NCBI GenBank assembly: GCA_039545275.1 | Contig: BCHS01000002.1 | Coordinates: 1,054,001 to 1,118,000, forward strand | Source: Pseudomicrostroma phylloplanum | Taxonomy: Eukaryota; Basidiomycota; Exobasidiomycetes; Microstromatales | Direction of reading: 5' to 3' | Length of the DNA stretch: 64,000 bases | Shown: one piece after another, positions 1 through 11,560 of the stretch | Layout: every line of letters begins with the position of its first letter | How positions within the stretch are numbered: position 1 is the first letter of the stretch | Program-made: the position numbers and the translations under genes | The notes under the pieces: generated by a model | Databases searched by the model: none | Told to the model about the DNA's origin: nothing | The model's input: the letters and a program-made list of their open reading frames with translations, nothing else

Positions 1-1512
1 AGGCTCAGCAAAGTCGTTCAGGGCGAGCTGGCCTGCGGGAAGATGGGCTGATAGAGCAGCGGCCGCCATGCCCGCACCAAGACCCATCTCAAGCCCTGCA
101 CTGACGGCGCTGCTACCTCCGCCGATGCCAGTTGAGCTCATGTCATCAGCATCGAGGGCATGGGAGGCGCCGAGATGAGGCGGGACCGAATAAGGAGGCA
201 GGTTTGCAATCTCTCCAATGCCAAGAAGGGTGGAACGGGAAAGAGCCGGGTTTGCATCTTGCTCTTGCGCAAACGATTCAGTCCCTGAGCTTGACCGGCT
301 CTGCGGTTGGTCATATACAGATTGACTTCCTCTCCTACTTGTAGCGCACAAGTAGGTAGTGATGGGGCTTTCGGAATCGATGCCTGCGGCGGCATTGCGT
401 GCGCCCTGACCTGTAGAGCTTCCCTCCGTATCACTCGCGCCCACATGGGATGAACCCTCCGTGATCGTCGAGTGGGACATTGATAGGCTGCTCTTCTCAC
501 GGGGAAGGAGCCGAGAGAATGCAGACGCAAGCCCACTACCTTCTCCGTCAGGAGTAGCAATGCATCGATCATCATCATCTTCGCTCGCGACCGTGGACAT
601 CGTAGAGGAAGGTGAGTCCATCCCAGCTGGACGCGGAGTCAGGGAGGCGTCATCCAGAGGCAGGCCGGGGGACTTGCCGGGAAAGACTCGCGGAGAGAAG
701 AGCTTCCTCTGAGTGGGAGTCATCTTCGGTCTTGCAGTGCGGATTCCTGGACTGTCAAAAGCTATATGTCGAATGCCGTCTGGACCAATTGTGTAAGCAG
801 GTTCTGAGATGTGGACGGACTTGACGCTGTCAAGCAGACTGCCCTCGAGTTGCCCTGACTCCATCCGTCTTTGGGCCAGTCCTTTCGGAGCATCTGTGAC
901 ACCTTCCCCAGGCGGTGAAGTAGAGCTCTTGGCCGGGGAAGGTGAAGCCTCCGAAGCACTTGGCCGTAGGGCCCACTGAGGAAGAGCCCTCGACGAACTG
1001 ATCGATTTCGATGCGCGTGACGTCGGGCTTGGAGTTCGATTGATCTTCGTGGGATCGGCCAAGGATTGGCGTCGGAACGAGGATGCAGCAAGCCAGCTGC
1101 CCGCCTCTGATGGTTGTCCAGAGTAGATGTCGCCTGCCCTGGCAAAGTGTGGCAAGACGGAGCCAGCCTGCCCTCCGCTCCGCGGAGAAGAAGTGCCAGG
1201 CGACTCCGAGGTGCGATTGCGGCTGCTACGGCGCGGGAAGGTGCCGCTGGCATTAGCAGACGTAGAGGGCTCGGGGGCATCAGGCTCCATCAGGGGATGC
1301 GGAGCCGTCATCGCCTCGGCTGCCCATCTATGCAGCTTCTCTCGCTCTTGTGGGTCTGTTCGCAAATTGCCGCGAATGAGAGTGGAGTCGGATCTGCGGC
1401 GAGGCGATGTGATAGAGGTGGTGCCTGGGGAGGCCAAAGTGCTGGGTCGAACCTCGTCAGATTGTTTGCGTAGACGACCCTCTGCCATCCCTGGCGGCAG
1501 CTGGCCTTGCAT
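1..1512 (-). CDS. Partial disordered Ser/Pro-rich protein of unknown function
   Basis: An open frame runs leftward from an ATG at 1512 and leaves the window at base 1 without a stop, giving 504 visible N-terminal residues. I do not recognise a family. The protein is rich in Ser, Pro, Thr and Gly with scattered basic patches and no transmembrane segment, so it looks intrinsically disordered. The most structured-looking stretch, roughly residues 255-300, contains YTIGPDGIRHIAF followed by TPTQRKLFSPR, resembling short linear motifs with SP/TP phosphosites. An in-frame stop lies upstream near 1572 and the intervening sequence is C/T-rich, so 1512 is a reasonable start. The C-terminal half lies outside the window, so a domain there would change the reading. 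Confidence 0.6.
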   Translation of the reverse strand, partial: MQGQLPPGMAEGRLRKQSDEVRPSTLASPGTTSITSPRRRSDSTLIRGNLRTDPQEREKLHRWAAEAMTAPHPLMEPDAPEPSTSANASGTFPRRSSRNRTSESPGTSSPRSGGQAGSVLPHFARAGDIYSGQPSEAGSWLAASSFRRQSLADPTKINRTPSPTSRASKSISSSRALPQWALRPSASEASPSPAKSSTSPPGEGVTDAPKGLAQRRMESGQLEGSLLDSVKSVHISEPAYTIGPDGIRHIAFDSPGIRTARPKMTPTQRKLFSPRVFPGKSPGLPLDDASLTPRPAGMDSPSSTMSTVASEDDDDRCIATPDGEGSGLASAFSRLLPREKSSLSMSHSTITEGSSHVGASDTEGSSTGQGARNAAAGIDSESPITTYLCATSRRGSQSVYDQPQSRSSSGTESFAQEQDANPALSRSTLLGIGEIANLPPYSVPPHLGASHALDADDMSSTGIGGGSSAVSAGLEMGLGAGMAAAALSAHLPAGQLALNDFAEP

Positions 1513-3037
1513 GCTTGTCTTTCCACAGGCAAATGCAGCAGGAGGAGCGGTGGGTCTTCTCCTGACTTGACTTAGGCCAGCCTAGTCAAGGAGGAAGGGG
1601 TTGGAGGAGAGCCCAGGCTTTTCAATGCACGCAATGTCGTGATGGAAAGTCTAGCAGATGCTGTCGAGGCGAGATTGTGGACGGCAGTCGTAGAAAGAAG
1701 AGGATGCGCCGGAGTGGTGGATATATGCTGCGTGAGAGATTGATCAAGGCACCACGAAGCGTACGAAGCAGAGGTGTTCGAGGGATCAGCCGTGTAGTAG
1801 AGGAGAGAGAGGGTGAGGGACGATGACAAAGTAAGCGCGTAGGGTATGCAATGCTGAGTGGAAAGGGGTGAAGCGGAAGCAGTCGTTGTGGTAGAAGTCG
1901 TGAAAGGAGAGTAGAAGAAGGTCAAGGCGAGGCCAGACAAGGCCTGGAGGACCCGGCGTGGGGGGGAGGGGGTGGTGCTACGAGCAGCCAAGGGGGGGCC
2001 AGGCAGCTGCGCCGGGCCGAGGAGCCGTCGGAATGTCTTTTCCCCTGCAGCCGACGGCTCAGCTACGCCCGTCGGAGTTGGGCGCCAACGTCCCGTCACT
2101 TCACGTACGCCTAGCGAGCCCCCCCTTCAGCGGTGCTGCGTCCCCTGAGGGGAGATACAGCATCCCCAGTCTCACCTCTCACCTTGGGGTCCCTCGTCCC
2201 TCGACCGTGGTCCCTGCTCAGCCTAGGCCATCCTGGCCATCTCAAGGGCTCGCCAAGGGGGTGGGGACCTGCAACTCACACACACCCTTTGGTGCTATCT
2301 GGAGAGGATTCACCGACACACTTGAGGCTCCGCGTCTCCGCCCCAATTGACAAGCGCGGGCGGCGCCTTTCTTTGCAACGGGCTGTACCGCCCGTGGCCG
2401 TGGTCGCGGCAGACTTTCCCCACGCCCACCATCTTTGCTTGTGGGCCTCGGTCTCAGTAGTGCCCCGGTTAGATTAGCCCCCCGTTTCACAATAGCGACC
2501 AAGTCACTAGTCCATCGCTCACGCACTAGGCCACCCCTTACAAACTCGCACGCCCGTGACCCTGCGAAAGATGAACCTGGACCAGTGCTTTTTCACCCTG
2601 GAATTCTGCCTGACCCACGTGATGCTGTCGGCGTTTAAGATGAGATGGATGCACATTGGCGTGTCCTCCCTCGGCAATTAGAAAGCAATCAATGGCGCAT
2701 ACCACAGCCTCGCCAAGCTGCCAAAGAGGGCAGGTCACGCTCTTAGCGAGGTTTTGCCCAAGGGGAGCACCGCAAGTCTCGCTCAGAAGCGAGCTGAGCA
2801 AGGATGGGGCACCGGCAGTGGAACGGTTGGATCGAATAAACAAGGAGCGTCGCAGATAAAGAAGCCTAACGTGCACAGCAGGGATCGGGTGACAGGGAGC
2901 AGGGAGAGATTAGCAATCAAGTCAGGAGGGGGGTTTGGGGGGTGAGTCCTCTGTGGCCCGATAAGGGCTTCTCCTCTCCACTGGCTCTGCCCTTGCACAA
3001 TGGTGCAGGAGGTGGGACCCTGGGGAGTCTCGTCACA
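1513..3037. other. Intergenic: promoter of the left-edge gene and 3' flank of the Kre6-like gene
   Basis: About 1.5 kb with no convincing gene. The part next to 1512 is C/T-rich on the minus strand and fits a 5' leader. An open frame on the minus strand at 1572-2099 is low-complexity (Ser/Thr/Leu) and reads like translated leader. The rest holds only short overlapping frames on both strands with no recognisable protein. I see no tRNA A/B boxes. Confidence 0.5.
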
Positions 3038-5305
3038 TCAGCACTTGTGCAGCAGGCGATTCTTGGGGAAGGCCTGCCCGAAGCCCCCTCGAAGACCCTT
3101 GGGTTCTGTCCAGGTTGTCAGGTTTGCATTTGTGTATGCTCCGATGTGCCTTTCAATGTAGTCCTTCGTCGGGTAGTCCGGGGGATCGCAGCCTACATTC
3201 TCTTCCCCTTCAGGTTGGTACACCCGGACATAGTCGATTTGCATGTGCGCAGGGAATTCGATGTTCTTCCAGTCTGGCCAGGAGAACGATGTACTCATCC
3301 CCAGATTCATGATGATATACATTGGCTCTTGAGGGAACGGCCTGACGTCGATCTCCGTGAGCTTGTCAGGAGCCATCGCAGGCGGGTGAACAGACCATGT
3401 AAGCTTCCCATCCGTGAGCCACGCGGCATAAGAGTCGTCATCGAGGCCCGGCTTGTACTCCACGCCCATGACGTTGAAGACTCCGCCGTCTTGCTCGAAT
3501 GCGTCACTCCTGAATTGTGAGACGCCTGACACGGCTTGCTGGTAGACGCCGCCCTCGTAAGAGTTCTTCTCAGCCCGGCCTGGAGCGTAATAAACCGCTC
3601 CGTCTGTCGTTGGCAGTCGGTATTTAGCGTTGTAAGGCGCACTCTGCAGAGACTGGGAAGCGGTATAGTCCTTTCCAGCGGAAATTTCGAAGATGTCGAG
3701 TTCCGGTGCTCCGCGACCTCTCAGCGTGCCGTCGGTCAAGAGTGGGCCAGGATGATCCTCGCCAGGACAGGTACACCGAGAAAGTCGTTGACCTGGAAGA
3801 TAACTCAGGGGTCCTTCCTTGTCGCCGCCGCTGACTGCCGCTTCGGGCCCTCCCCCTTGCTCTGCCGGCCACGTCTGGTTCGGCAGGGTACCGACATCGC
3901 ATGAATCGTAGCTGTACGGCCATGTTCCTTGCGTCGTAGCACCATAACCTGCCCTGCCCAACTGGCCCATCAGCCAGGCAGCCGGCCAAAATCCAGAGAC
4001 TCCGTTGGTACCGGGCAGAGTGACTGCGACCTCAACGCGGCCGCCGGTGAAACAGAACTTGTTCCACGATGTCAACAGGCCGGAGCGGAAATTCTTGTTG
4101 TGTGACCTATGCTCGGTCAAGGAGATTCTCAGAGCTCCTCCCATAGTTGTTACGGCCGCTGGATCGTACCACTCCATGTCGCCTGTTTCCCAGTATTGAA
4201 GGTCCTCCGCAGTAAAGAAAGGGTCGTCGCCAGGGTAGAATGACCTGCCCTCCTGCTCGAATTCGTCCGAAAAGACCAGATTCATCTTCTTGGTACCGTC
4301 AATGTTCATCTTACTGTACGCGTCCTTCGGTGTATCTGGATCGATGAGACCCATCCTTAGTGGGCCGAAGTAGGGGACCTGCCCGGTGGCATTGGTGCCC
4401 CCGAGACCATGTCCCTCCTTGTTGGTATGGTTCTGCTTGAGAAAGAAGACTAGCAAAGGGTAGCCCATGAACAGGAAGAGAATGCCAAAGAAGAGGGAGA
4501 CTAAGCTGCAGACGTTGACTGTAGGACATCGGCGGCGGGGCAAGTTTACGGTCAGACGACGCTCAGACGACGGTCGCGTACGCGCCTCCCGTGTCGATAC
4601 CCGCGGATCACTCACTGCAGCCTCGGAAGCCACGCAAACAGCATGCACGTTCGTCTATGCCCACAAAAGACCGCTTGCGACCCTTCCACTCGCTCTTGAC
4701 CTCGTGCAACCAGTCGTCGTCCTCTGGCCCCAAATGCATGTACTGGGCATGGCACGGTGCTGACGAGTAGGCGGGTGTCCGCCACCCATCTCCTCCTGCC
4801 GATCCCTCGCTGCTGCCGAGACTACCTCCCAGCTTAGGATCAGAAGTCATGACGGGAGATCTCTCTGCAAACGCCGCGGTAGGGGATGCAGTGCCCGACA
4901 TAGCTGGAGAGGTATTCGTCAGCGTGCCCCCGCTAGACGCTGCAGAAGGCTTGGAGTACATCCCCTGAGGCAGGGGCAAGGTAGACGAATCGGTGACGGC
5001 CGATGAGACCGTGGAAGGCGCGGCGTAACGATTGCGCGAGAGGAAAGAGCCCGGTCGGTAGGGCCTCCTTGGCCCCTTTGCGCCTCTCGCAGCGGCTGGC
5101 CCGCTCTGCAAAGGCAACGATGCAAGAGGTGAGCACTGGCGTTAAAGCCCGATCCCACGAATCGGCGAGAAATCTCAGATGATCAGCCACTTACCTCTGG
5201 GTCAGCAGAAGACAGCAAACGTGACTGCTGTTGCTGCTCGCTGGCCGCGCCCACCGGGCTTGTCGCATACGGAGTGTCACTGGCACCGCCGATGTTGGAG
5301 GCCAT
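3038..5305 (-). CDS. KRE6: Kre6/Skn1-family beta-1,6-glucan synthesis protein (GH16-like)
   Basis: Exons 5305-5195, 5105-4616 and 4518-3038 join to a 693-residue type II membrane protein. Introns are 89 nt (GTAAGT..CAG) and 97 nt (GTGAGT..CAG). A cytosolic Ser/Gly-rich tail includes GPEDDDWLHEV, matching the conserved DDYLH box of the family. One membrane segment follows at about residues 202-226, then a lumenal GH16-like domain. Near residues 470-480 is RGAPELDIFE, the family version of the GH16 acidic motif (usually EIDIFE), preceded by the family-typical LPGQRLSRCTCPGEDHPGP. The domain is complete to the end. Members act in the secretory pathway or at the cell surface and are needed for beta-1,6-glucan. 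Kre6 and Skn1 cannot be separated here. The gene is divergent from the SET gene. Confidence 0.92.
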
Positions 5306-5913
5306 GACGAAGAATAAACAAGATATGGGGAATGGTGAGGTCGCAAAGCAGATGCTAAAGTGGAAGTCATATGATGAATACTTGGGCGGCTGGCTGTCCC
5401 TGTCAGCTTGGAAGCCCCAGCGAACCAATAAAGCGCCGTTGCCCCTGAGCACGGCCTCCGTACGGGCCGGAAGCATAGAGGGCAAAGCAAAGGCCCCATA
5501 GATCGGCTCGGTAATCCAGGTACTCCCAGCAGTAGTTTTGTTTGGCATCAGAACAGAGCCTCGGCCATCATACACCGTACACCATATACAACCATACAGG
5601 CTCGGAAAGAAAGACCTCACCCGATGCCCTGGGCAGTAGGACCGCTTGCACATCCGTGGCCGTCCGCCGCCGCAGATGAACGCTCTCCGAGGCAATAGCT
5701 GGTCAAATAGCAGAGACGGGCCCCATGAGCCTTCCAGTCCTTTGACGGCACACTACCTGTGCTATTACGACCCTTGATACCAATGACATCGCCGCCCTTC
5801 CCCGCCGACACCCAGAAATGCCGCGGCTTGTGCAGAATTTCTCTTTCCGCTTCTCCCTTCCGACCGATGTTCCTCCTTGTCTGCTCCTCTCTTGTGCAAC
5901 CTCGTAGCTCTCA
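5306..5913. promoter_or_regulatory. Shared divergent promoter, Kre6-like / SET-domain gene
   Basis: 608 bp between the ATGs of two divergent genes. Frames inside it are short and not protein-like. The side next to 5914 is C/T-rich on the plus strand, as in other leaders of this window. I see no clear TATA box. Confidence 0.5.
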
Positions 5914-6850
5914 ATGAGCAAGCAGAGGACTTCGTCGAGAGACGCTGCCATCTTCGCCCCTCTTTCGCCCCCTGTCCATTGGCCCAAAGATGTCGCCTAC
6001 CTGGGCGAGGCTTGCTCGCCGTCCCCCTACCTCTCCCCTGAGCTTAAGCGCACCTTCTGTTCTCCGCTTCCCACCGACTCGCCCTTTCATCCTGCCTTCC
6101 TACGCTCGCAGGACTGGACCCTGATCAAGCCCGTCACATCACCCATTCATCCAGCATACGGACAAAGCGGGCTCTTTGCCAAGAGAGCCATCCCGCCTCG
6201 GACAATCCTGCTCCTGTACCTGGGGCAAGTTCACACAGAAGAGGAGAGTGATGAGACCAGCGACTACGACCTCGGCGTTTGGGCCCCTTCGACTAGGGAA
6301 CCAAGGGGCGAGGGGGCGAGATTAGGCATTGATGCGACGAAGATGGGGAACGAGGCACGGTGTGAGTATCTGCACAGACCGGGACAAAGAGCTGTGCAGC
6401 ATCCTCAGACTAGACAATGAAACTTCTGCACTGACCCCCACGTCCCCGCACTGACGTTCATTTATCTCACCCCTCTCTTCGATCAGTCGTCAATGACTAC
6501 CGCGGCGTCGCACAAAGGGACAATATCGAGTTTCAGGAGTACGAGATTCCTGCTGTAGGCTCATCGTTGGAGACAGAGGGCATTTCGTCTCCGGCCCTGC
6601 CGCTCACAGGGGACTCTACTTCAAGAGCGGCTCGAGGGAGATCAAGCCGGGCGAGGAATTGCTCACGAGCTACGGCAAAGGCTTTTGGGCTGCGAGAAGA
6701 CACGCTGAGGTGGAAGAGCAGAAGGCGACACTGTCAGAAGAGCAAGCCAGTACGACGAGCGGACAGGGCCCAGCGGCTCCTGTCAGCCACGTTCAGGCAA
6801 TGCTTAATCGTCAAAGAGGTCGATTACAAGGCATGAAGAGCGCGAGATAG
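5914..6850 (+). CDS. SET-domain protein, probable lysine methyltransferase-like
   Basis: Exon 1 is 5914-6361. A 125-nt intron (GTGAGT..CAG, 6362-6486) leads to exon 2 at 6487, restoring GNEARFVNDYRG. This matches the SET core (xNxxRFxND). Upstream, GLFAKRAIPP and a YLGQVH-like strand fit the start of a SET domain. Downstream, EIKPGEELLTSYGKGFW fits the C-terminal SET motif that contains the conserved Tyr. Between residues ~165 and ~175 the frame must shift. I join it with a 38-nt putative intron (GTACGA..ACAG, 6539-6576), giving 257 aa. A 1-nt indel in the sequence is the alternative. No pre- or post-SET cysteine clusters are visible, so the substrate (histone or other) is open. The gene converges with the TRP channel gene 96 bp away. 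Confidence 0.75.
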
Positions 6851-6946
6851 ACGTACAGGATTCGTCACTGGGTCATAACGAGTCCGTGAAAACGAGAGAA
6901 AGCGATCCCATCTTCGGCCTTAGAGCTCGACTCCCTTCGGGTGCAT

Positions 6947-9054
6947 TCAACCCTCCTTCTTGAACGCCTTGCTCGACTTGAGCTCTTCCAGCTCTGACCT
7001 GAGGCTCTTCAACTCCTTCATCAAGTCGCGCAGCAGCTCAGTATCTTCAGACTTGGAGCTTGACTTCTCCGCCGCATCACCGTCTTCCTCCTCCTTCTTC
7101 GTCCTGTTCGCCCCGGACACCTCACCAGTCGTGGGGTCCTGATCAGAGTCGTCCTCGGTGCCACCCTGAATGGTAGGGAAGCTCGCTGCGAGCTTGGCAA
7201 AGGAGACTTTGCTGATGACGAGGTCATCCTCACCTCCTCCTTCGGCACTGTCAGGGTCCTCTGTGGTGAAGTCCGCGCTTCCTACAGCTCCGGACATAGC
7301 TTGAGGAGGATTGTCGTATGCGCCAAGCATCTCTAGCTTGATCGTCTTGAAGATCTGCGAGTCAACGCGCGACTCGTAGAGGGCGATGAAGAACAGAGGG
7401 ATCGAGAAGAGTACCGACTGGACCACGAGGTTGAGGGAGCGGTAGGTAGATCGGGGCAGAACATACTCTAGAGGTGCGATGAAGAGCGCCTCCACGATGT
7501 TGAAGGGGGCGGGATAGACGAACTGGTCTGGAGCTCGGATCAGGCCGACGACCTTGGTAGCAAAGTAGGCGGCAAAGACGTCGGCGGCGTCATCTACGAC
7601 GTCTTGATAGGCTTGGTTGAGCAGGGCAATCAGGATATTGCTGAGCAGAAGGATCTGTACGAGGGAGTATGCGTAGAGGAGGATCTTGCCGAACGGCTTA
7701 CCGAAGGCCTCGTCTACAGCATCGAATGTCATACCACCTCCCAAGATACCACTGATAAGTGTGTCAAAGACGACGGAGCCCGAGCTCTCCACACGATGAC
7801 CGTCGGCGGCATCCAGAGAGAACAGCGCTTGGGCGAAACCGAGGCCGACGAGCAAGAGGAGGACCATGAAGATACCCGTCTCCCTCAACATCCTGACGAG
7901 ACTGTTCATTATGTTTCCAAAGAAGGGAATGCAGTCGAAGGCCTTGAGAAGCTGTATCCAAAGGAAGGGCGCTAAGCAGGCCAAGAGCTGGAATGAGAGG
8001 CGCTGATACTTTGCAGTGTGTACAGTGTCCTCGTAGATGAAGGAGATGACTCGCACAGTAAATGCGGCTACCGCCAGTGCGTCTTGCAGGACGTCAATGA
8101 TGAGCCAGATGCTGAGCGCTTCGAGGCCTCGGACTTTCCACCACCTAGTGATGTCTTCCATGACGTAGCCTGCTAGCATGACCCAAAGAGCCACCTCCCA
8201 GAAGTCGAGTCCCGTGTACTCTAGCGTGGCCATGGAGTACACCACGAGGAGCAGAATCCAGGTCATGAGGGAGAGGGTATAGAGCGTACGGGGAACCGCT
8301 AGACGGTTCGGGCTGAAGTGAGCAGAGAAGGAGCCGCTCTCGGCTGCCTCGAAAGGGACAAAGTGGACAAAGTCACTCTTCCCCTCTGCATATCGTTGGA
8401 CCAGTCGACCAGTCCAGAGAGCCTGGATACAAGCCTGAGCTTCAGGGGCAGAGAGGAAGGAGACGCTTTCCTGATCGACGGCCGACTCCAGAGCTGAGGT
8501 GGGCAGGGTTGCATCGCCGTCTGTATCGATGTAGGAAAAGCGCTTGGAGAGACAGAGGAAGGTCCCAGCGCGCTGGCTCGCCTTCTCCTCGGATTTGAGA
8601 AGGCGGTAGACGGTCCTTCGAGCTAGAATTTCACACGCTGTAGCCCTCAGGCAATTGAGCTCCGGATCTTGGCTGTCTCTATGGATGCGAAAAGCGAGCA
8701 TTAGATGGGTCAGCACACTGGTTATACCCAAGTGAACTCGGCTGCGACCTTGACTCACTGCTGGAAGAGCTTCTTGGCCTCTAGAAGCGCAAAAGGCACG
8801 ACATCGGTGAAATCACCGCCTGCTTTGACGAAGCTGGCGATGACGCTTGCATTGAGCAACCCATCGGGGGACTTGAGGCTGTCCTCGCTGACTTCGACGG
8901 GGAGGAGCTTCTTGACCAAGGCATGTATGCGGAGGATGATAGCCGAGACCTTGCGGGGCTCGACGCGCGTATCGGGTGCCAAGGGCGAGGTGTCAGGAGT
9001 GTTCTCGCCGGCTTCGAGCTCCTGCGTGGGGGAGCGGTCTTCTGTAGAAGCCAT
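6947..9054 (-). CDS. YVC1: Yvc1-like vacuolar TRP cation channel (TRPY family)
   Basis: Exons 9054-8759 and 8678-6947 are joined over an 80-nt intron (GTGAGT..TAG), giving 675 aa. The N-terminal cytosolic helical region is followed by several hydrophobic helices between about residues 210 and 500. These include a pore-like segment with GILGGGMTFDAVDEAFG ahead of a last long helix ending in LLSNILIALLNQAY, characteristic of fungal TRPY channels. The C-terminal tail is strongly acidic (TTEDPDSAEGGGEDD) and ends in a coiled-coil-like run of Leu/Glu/Lys heptads. In yeast Yvc1 releases Ca2+ from the vacuole on osmotic shock and cytosolic Ca2+ rise, and an acidic tail cluster is involved in Ca2+ activation. 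Localisation here is inferred from the family. Confidence 0.9.
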
Positions 9055-9426
9055 GTGGGGGCGATGTATACGAGCGATAGGATAGGAACAGAAGGGAAGG
9101 AGGGGAAGGTGAGGCTAGGTCCGAGCAATAGGCTGCCCCTCGATGGCTGTGTTGCTGACTGGCGGTGGTGAGAAGGAATGGCTGCTGCCCGTGACGCCTC
9201 GGTTCCCGCCGATGATGCTCGGCTGCATCGGAAAGGGAAACGGCTGGCGGAGGGGCCGCCTCAATAAGTCTAGGCTGCCAGTCATTATATCCCGTCCCGT
9301 ACCGTTCCGCCCTGTCCATGGCTCAGTCAGGGCTCAGACACTTCTAATCGCAGTGTCTACAAGGATCCTCTCTCTCTTCTGTAGCAGTTCTGCCGAGCAC
9401 ATCACACGCTTCCACTCGCTACAGCC
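9055..9426. promoter_or_regulatory. Shared divergent promoter, TRP channel / Oma1
   Basis: 372 bp between divergent ATGs. On the minus strand a TATA-like GGGATATAATGA lies at about 9283-9295, some 230 bp upstream of the channel ATG. The last 70 bp before 9427 are C/T-rich on the plus strand. Confidence 0.45.
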
Positions 9427-11140
9427 ATGCTTCGTGGTAATGCCAGCCTAGTCCGGCAGCTTGTATGCGGGGTCACTCCACAGCAAGCCAAGCTTCCGCC
9501 CTCAGCGGCTCTTCTACATTCGCGTTCCTCTATACCCAGAGGCAGGGCAGGCATTCAGGCTTCATCGTATCGTCAAAGGCGCAACATCCGGCCACCGCAG
9601 TCTGCCAGTAGCTCCTCGAAGCCTACTGGTCAAGACAATGATCCGTACGATGCTGAGGAAGAGAAGGAACGGCAGCGGATAGAGGCCATTCGCTCTGCCA
9701 ATGAGAGATGGCCTTCCTGGCTACCAAAGCCGGGCTCACTAGCCCAGGCGATGGAGGAGTCGCAAGCTCGTCAGAAGCCGAGGAAGGACAAGGAGGAAGA
9801 GGAAGTAGAGCAGATCTTTATCCCAAGAGACTCAAGACAACACTCTTCCCAGAGGCAAGCGGAGGACGACCCAAGGAGTCGCATTGAGCAGCAGATACGC
9901 GAGCGTATCTTTGGACAAACAGGTGGCAATGCTACCGGTAGAGGTCCAATGAGCGGTGGCGGCGGCGGCGGTTCTGGCCAACCTCCCCAATTCGCCTGGC
10001 CTACAGCTAGTCGGTCAGGAAAGTCTCAGTCGAACGATCAGCACTGGATCCACTCCCCAGGCGGGAGAGCGATAGCAGTCGTCTTCGTTGTGGGCGGTGG
10101 TATCTACTACGTGGTCCATCTGGAGCAAGTACCTTACACAGGACGCAGAAGATTCAGGGACGTCAGCGAAGCCGAAGAGGCTGAGATGGGCAAGGAGGCC
10201 TTCGCACAAGTCATGGCCCAGTACCGTGGTAAGATTCTGCCTGCGAACCACCAGTACTCTGTGATGGCACGACGAGTTGCCACTCGCATTATTCGAGCTG
10301 CAGAGGATCTGCACGGTCTTGACTTTGCTGATGTGGAGCAGGGTCATGCTGGAAGTGATCCCAGTGATACGACTTATGCTCGTGAATCTGTTCGCAACAC
10401 CAAGTGGCAGGTGTTCGTCATCAATGATCCGACGCAGACGAATGCCTTTGTGTTGCCCGGTGGCCAGATCTTTGTCTTCACTGGCATTCTCTCAGTCTGT
10501 GGCGGTGAAGATGGTCTAGCAGCAGTGTTGGGTCACGAGGTGAGCGCGAGCGTCAGCTGGACAAGAGCGTGGAGGATTTGACTCTGACGATGCTGCTCTC
10601 TGACTCTCCTCAGGTCTCTCACAAGCTGTGCAATCACACTGCGGAAAAGACGAGCGGTGTGAAGATCGTGCGCTATCTGGGCTTCGCCCTCGCCCTAGCA
10701 GGTCTCGACTGGGGCATCTCCAACGTTGCCCTCCAGTATCTGATGAGTTTGCCGAACAGTCGGCGACTCGAAGTCGAAGCGGATGATCTGGGACTTAAGC
10801 TGATGAGTCGGGCGTGCTTCGATCCTGAAGAGGCTCCGAAGCTTTGGTGAGTAAGCGATTGGACGGGACGCTAGCTATAGGGGCACGAGAGCTGAACATC
10901 CTGCTGTCCTCTGCCTCTTCTTCCTCGACGTTGCTTTAATTCAGGTCTCGCATGTCTCAGATGGAAGGTTCAGGCGTCCCCACTATCATGTCCACCCACC
11001 CTCAATCGGGCAAGCGAGAGCAGGCCCTCACCAAAGCGCTGCCCGAGGCCATCGAGATCAAGAGACGTGCAGGCTGTGACGAGAAAAACAGCTTCGACTC
11101 CTTCCGGGCTAGCTCAATGCTGGGACCTTTCAGAGGCTGA
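9427..11140 (+). CDS. OMA1: Oma1-like mitochondrial inner-membrane metalloprotease (M48)
   Basis: Exons 9427-10539, 10614-10846 and 10945-11140 encode 513 aa. Introns are 74 nt (GTGAGC) and 98 nt (GTGAGT). The N-terminus is Arg/Ser-rich and poor in acidic residues, like a mitochondrial presequence. A membrane segment lies at about residues 214-231. The peptidase region includes NAFVLPGGQIFVFTG and the zinc motif HEVSH at 370-374, whose codons are split by intron 1. The third ligand is likely the Glu of LEVEADDLGLKLM in exon 2. Oma1 is the stress-activated protease of the inner membrane that cleaves OPA1 in animals and acts in quality control with m-AAA proteases. Exon 3 contains the conserved STHPQSGKRE motif (THPxxxxR). 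Confidence 0.93.
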
Positions 11141-11560
11141 ACGAGACCAAATCACTTGTAGCCTCGTCACAAGCACCACTTTGTAATACTTATACCAACC
11201 TTCAGTTAGTCTCCCCACAGTGTGTGTGTGTGCGGTTACCGGCACGGAGGAAGAGCACTCTTCTATGTGCGCGGAGTTCCAAATCGCCGCAAAAACGTGA
11301 CCAGAAATGTGCGACCGTAGCCTGCGTCTCTCTGCCTCTAGCGCTGAGCCTGTGCTCGCGCCCGCGCCTGCGCTCCCGCCTGTCGTCCGCCGTGGCCCAG
11401 CCAGCCCACCCGCTCGCGCCCCTGCGCTCGCTCGCTCGCCCGCCAGGCTGCGTGCCCCCGCCACACTTTTCCAACCCGGAACCGCAAGCAAGCCAAAGAC
11501 CTTCTCTTCCCTCTCTCTTTCCCTTTACCCAACACACCCCTTTCATATCGAATCGTCAAG
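11141..11560. promoter_or_regulatory. Promoter and 5' leader of eL42 (plus Oma1 3' flank)
   Basis: 420 bp. A short GT run lies at about 11219-11231. The region 11330-11560 is unusually C-rich with repeated CGCTCGC-type words, then a pyrimidine tract leading to the ATG at 11561. This is typical of highly expressed ribosomal protein genes. I see no confident TATA box. Confidence 0.5.

Noticed and set aside
1572..2099. Minus-strand frame upstream of the left-edge gene, considered as a 5' exon
   Set aside because: Ser/Thr-rich translation of C/T-rich sequence, with no good donor joining the frame at 1512. Treated as leader or promoter.
2440..2560. Possible tRNA in the first intergenic region
   Set aside because: No paired A and B boxes and no cloverleaf stems visible. 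The same negative result held for the other intergenic gaps.
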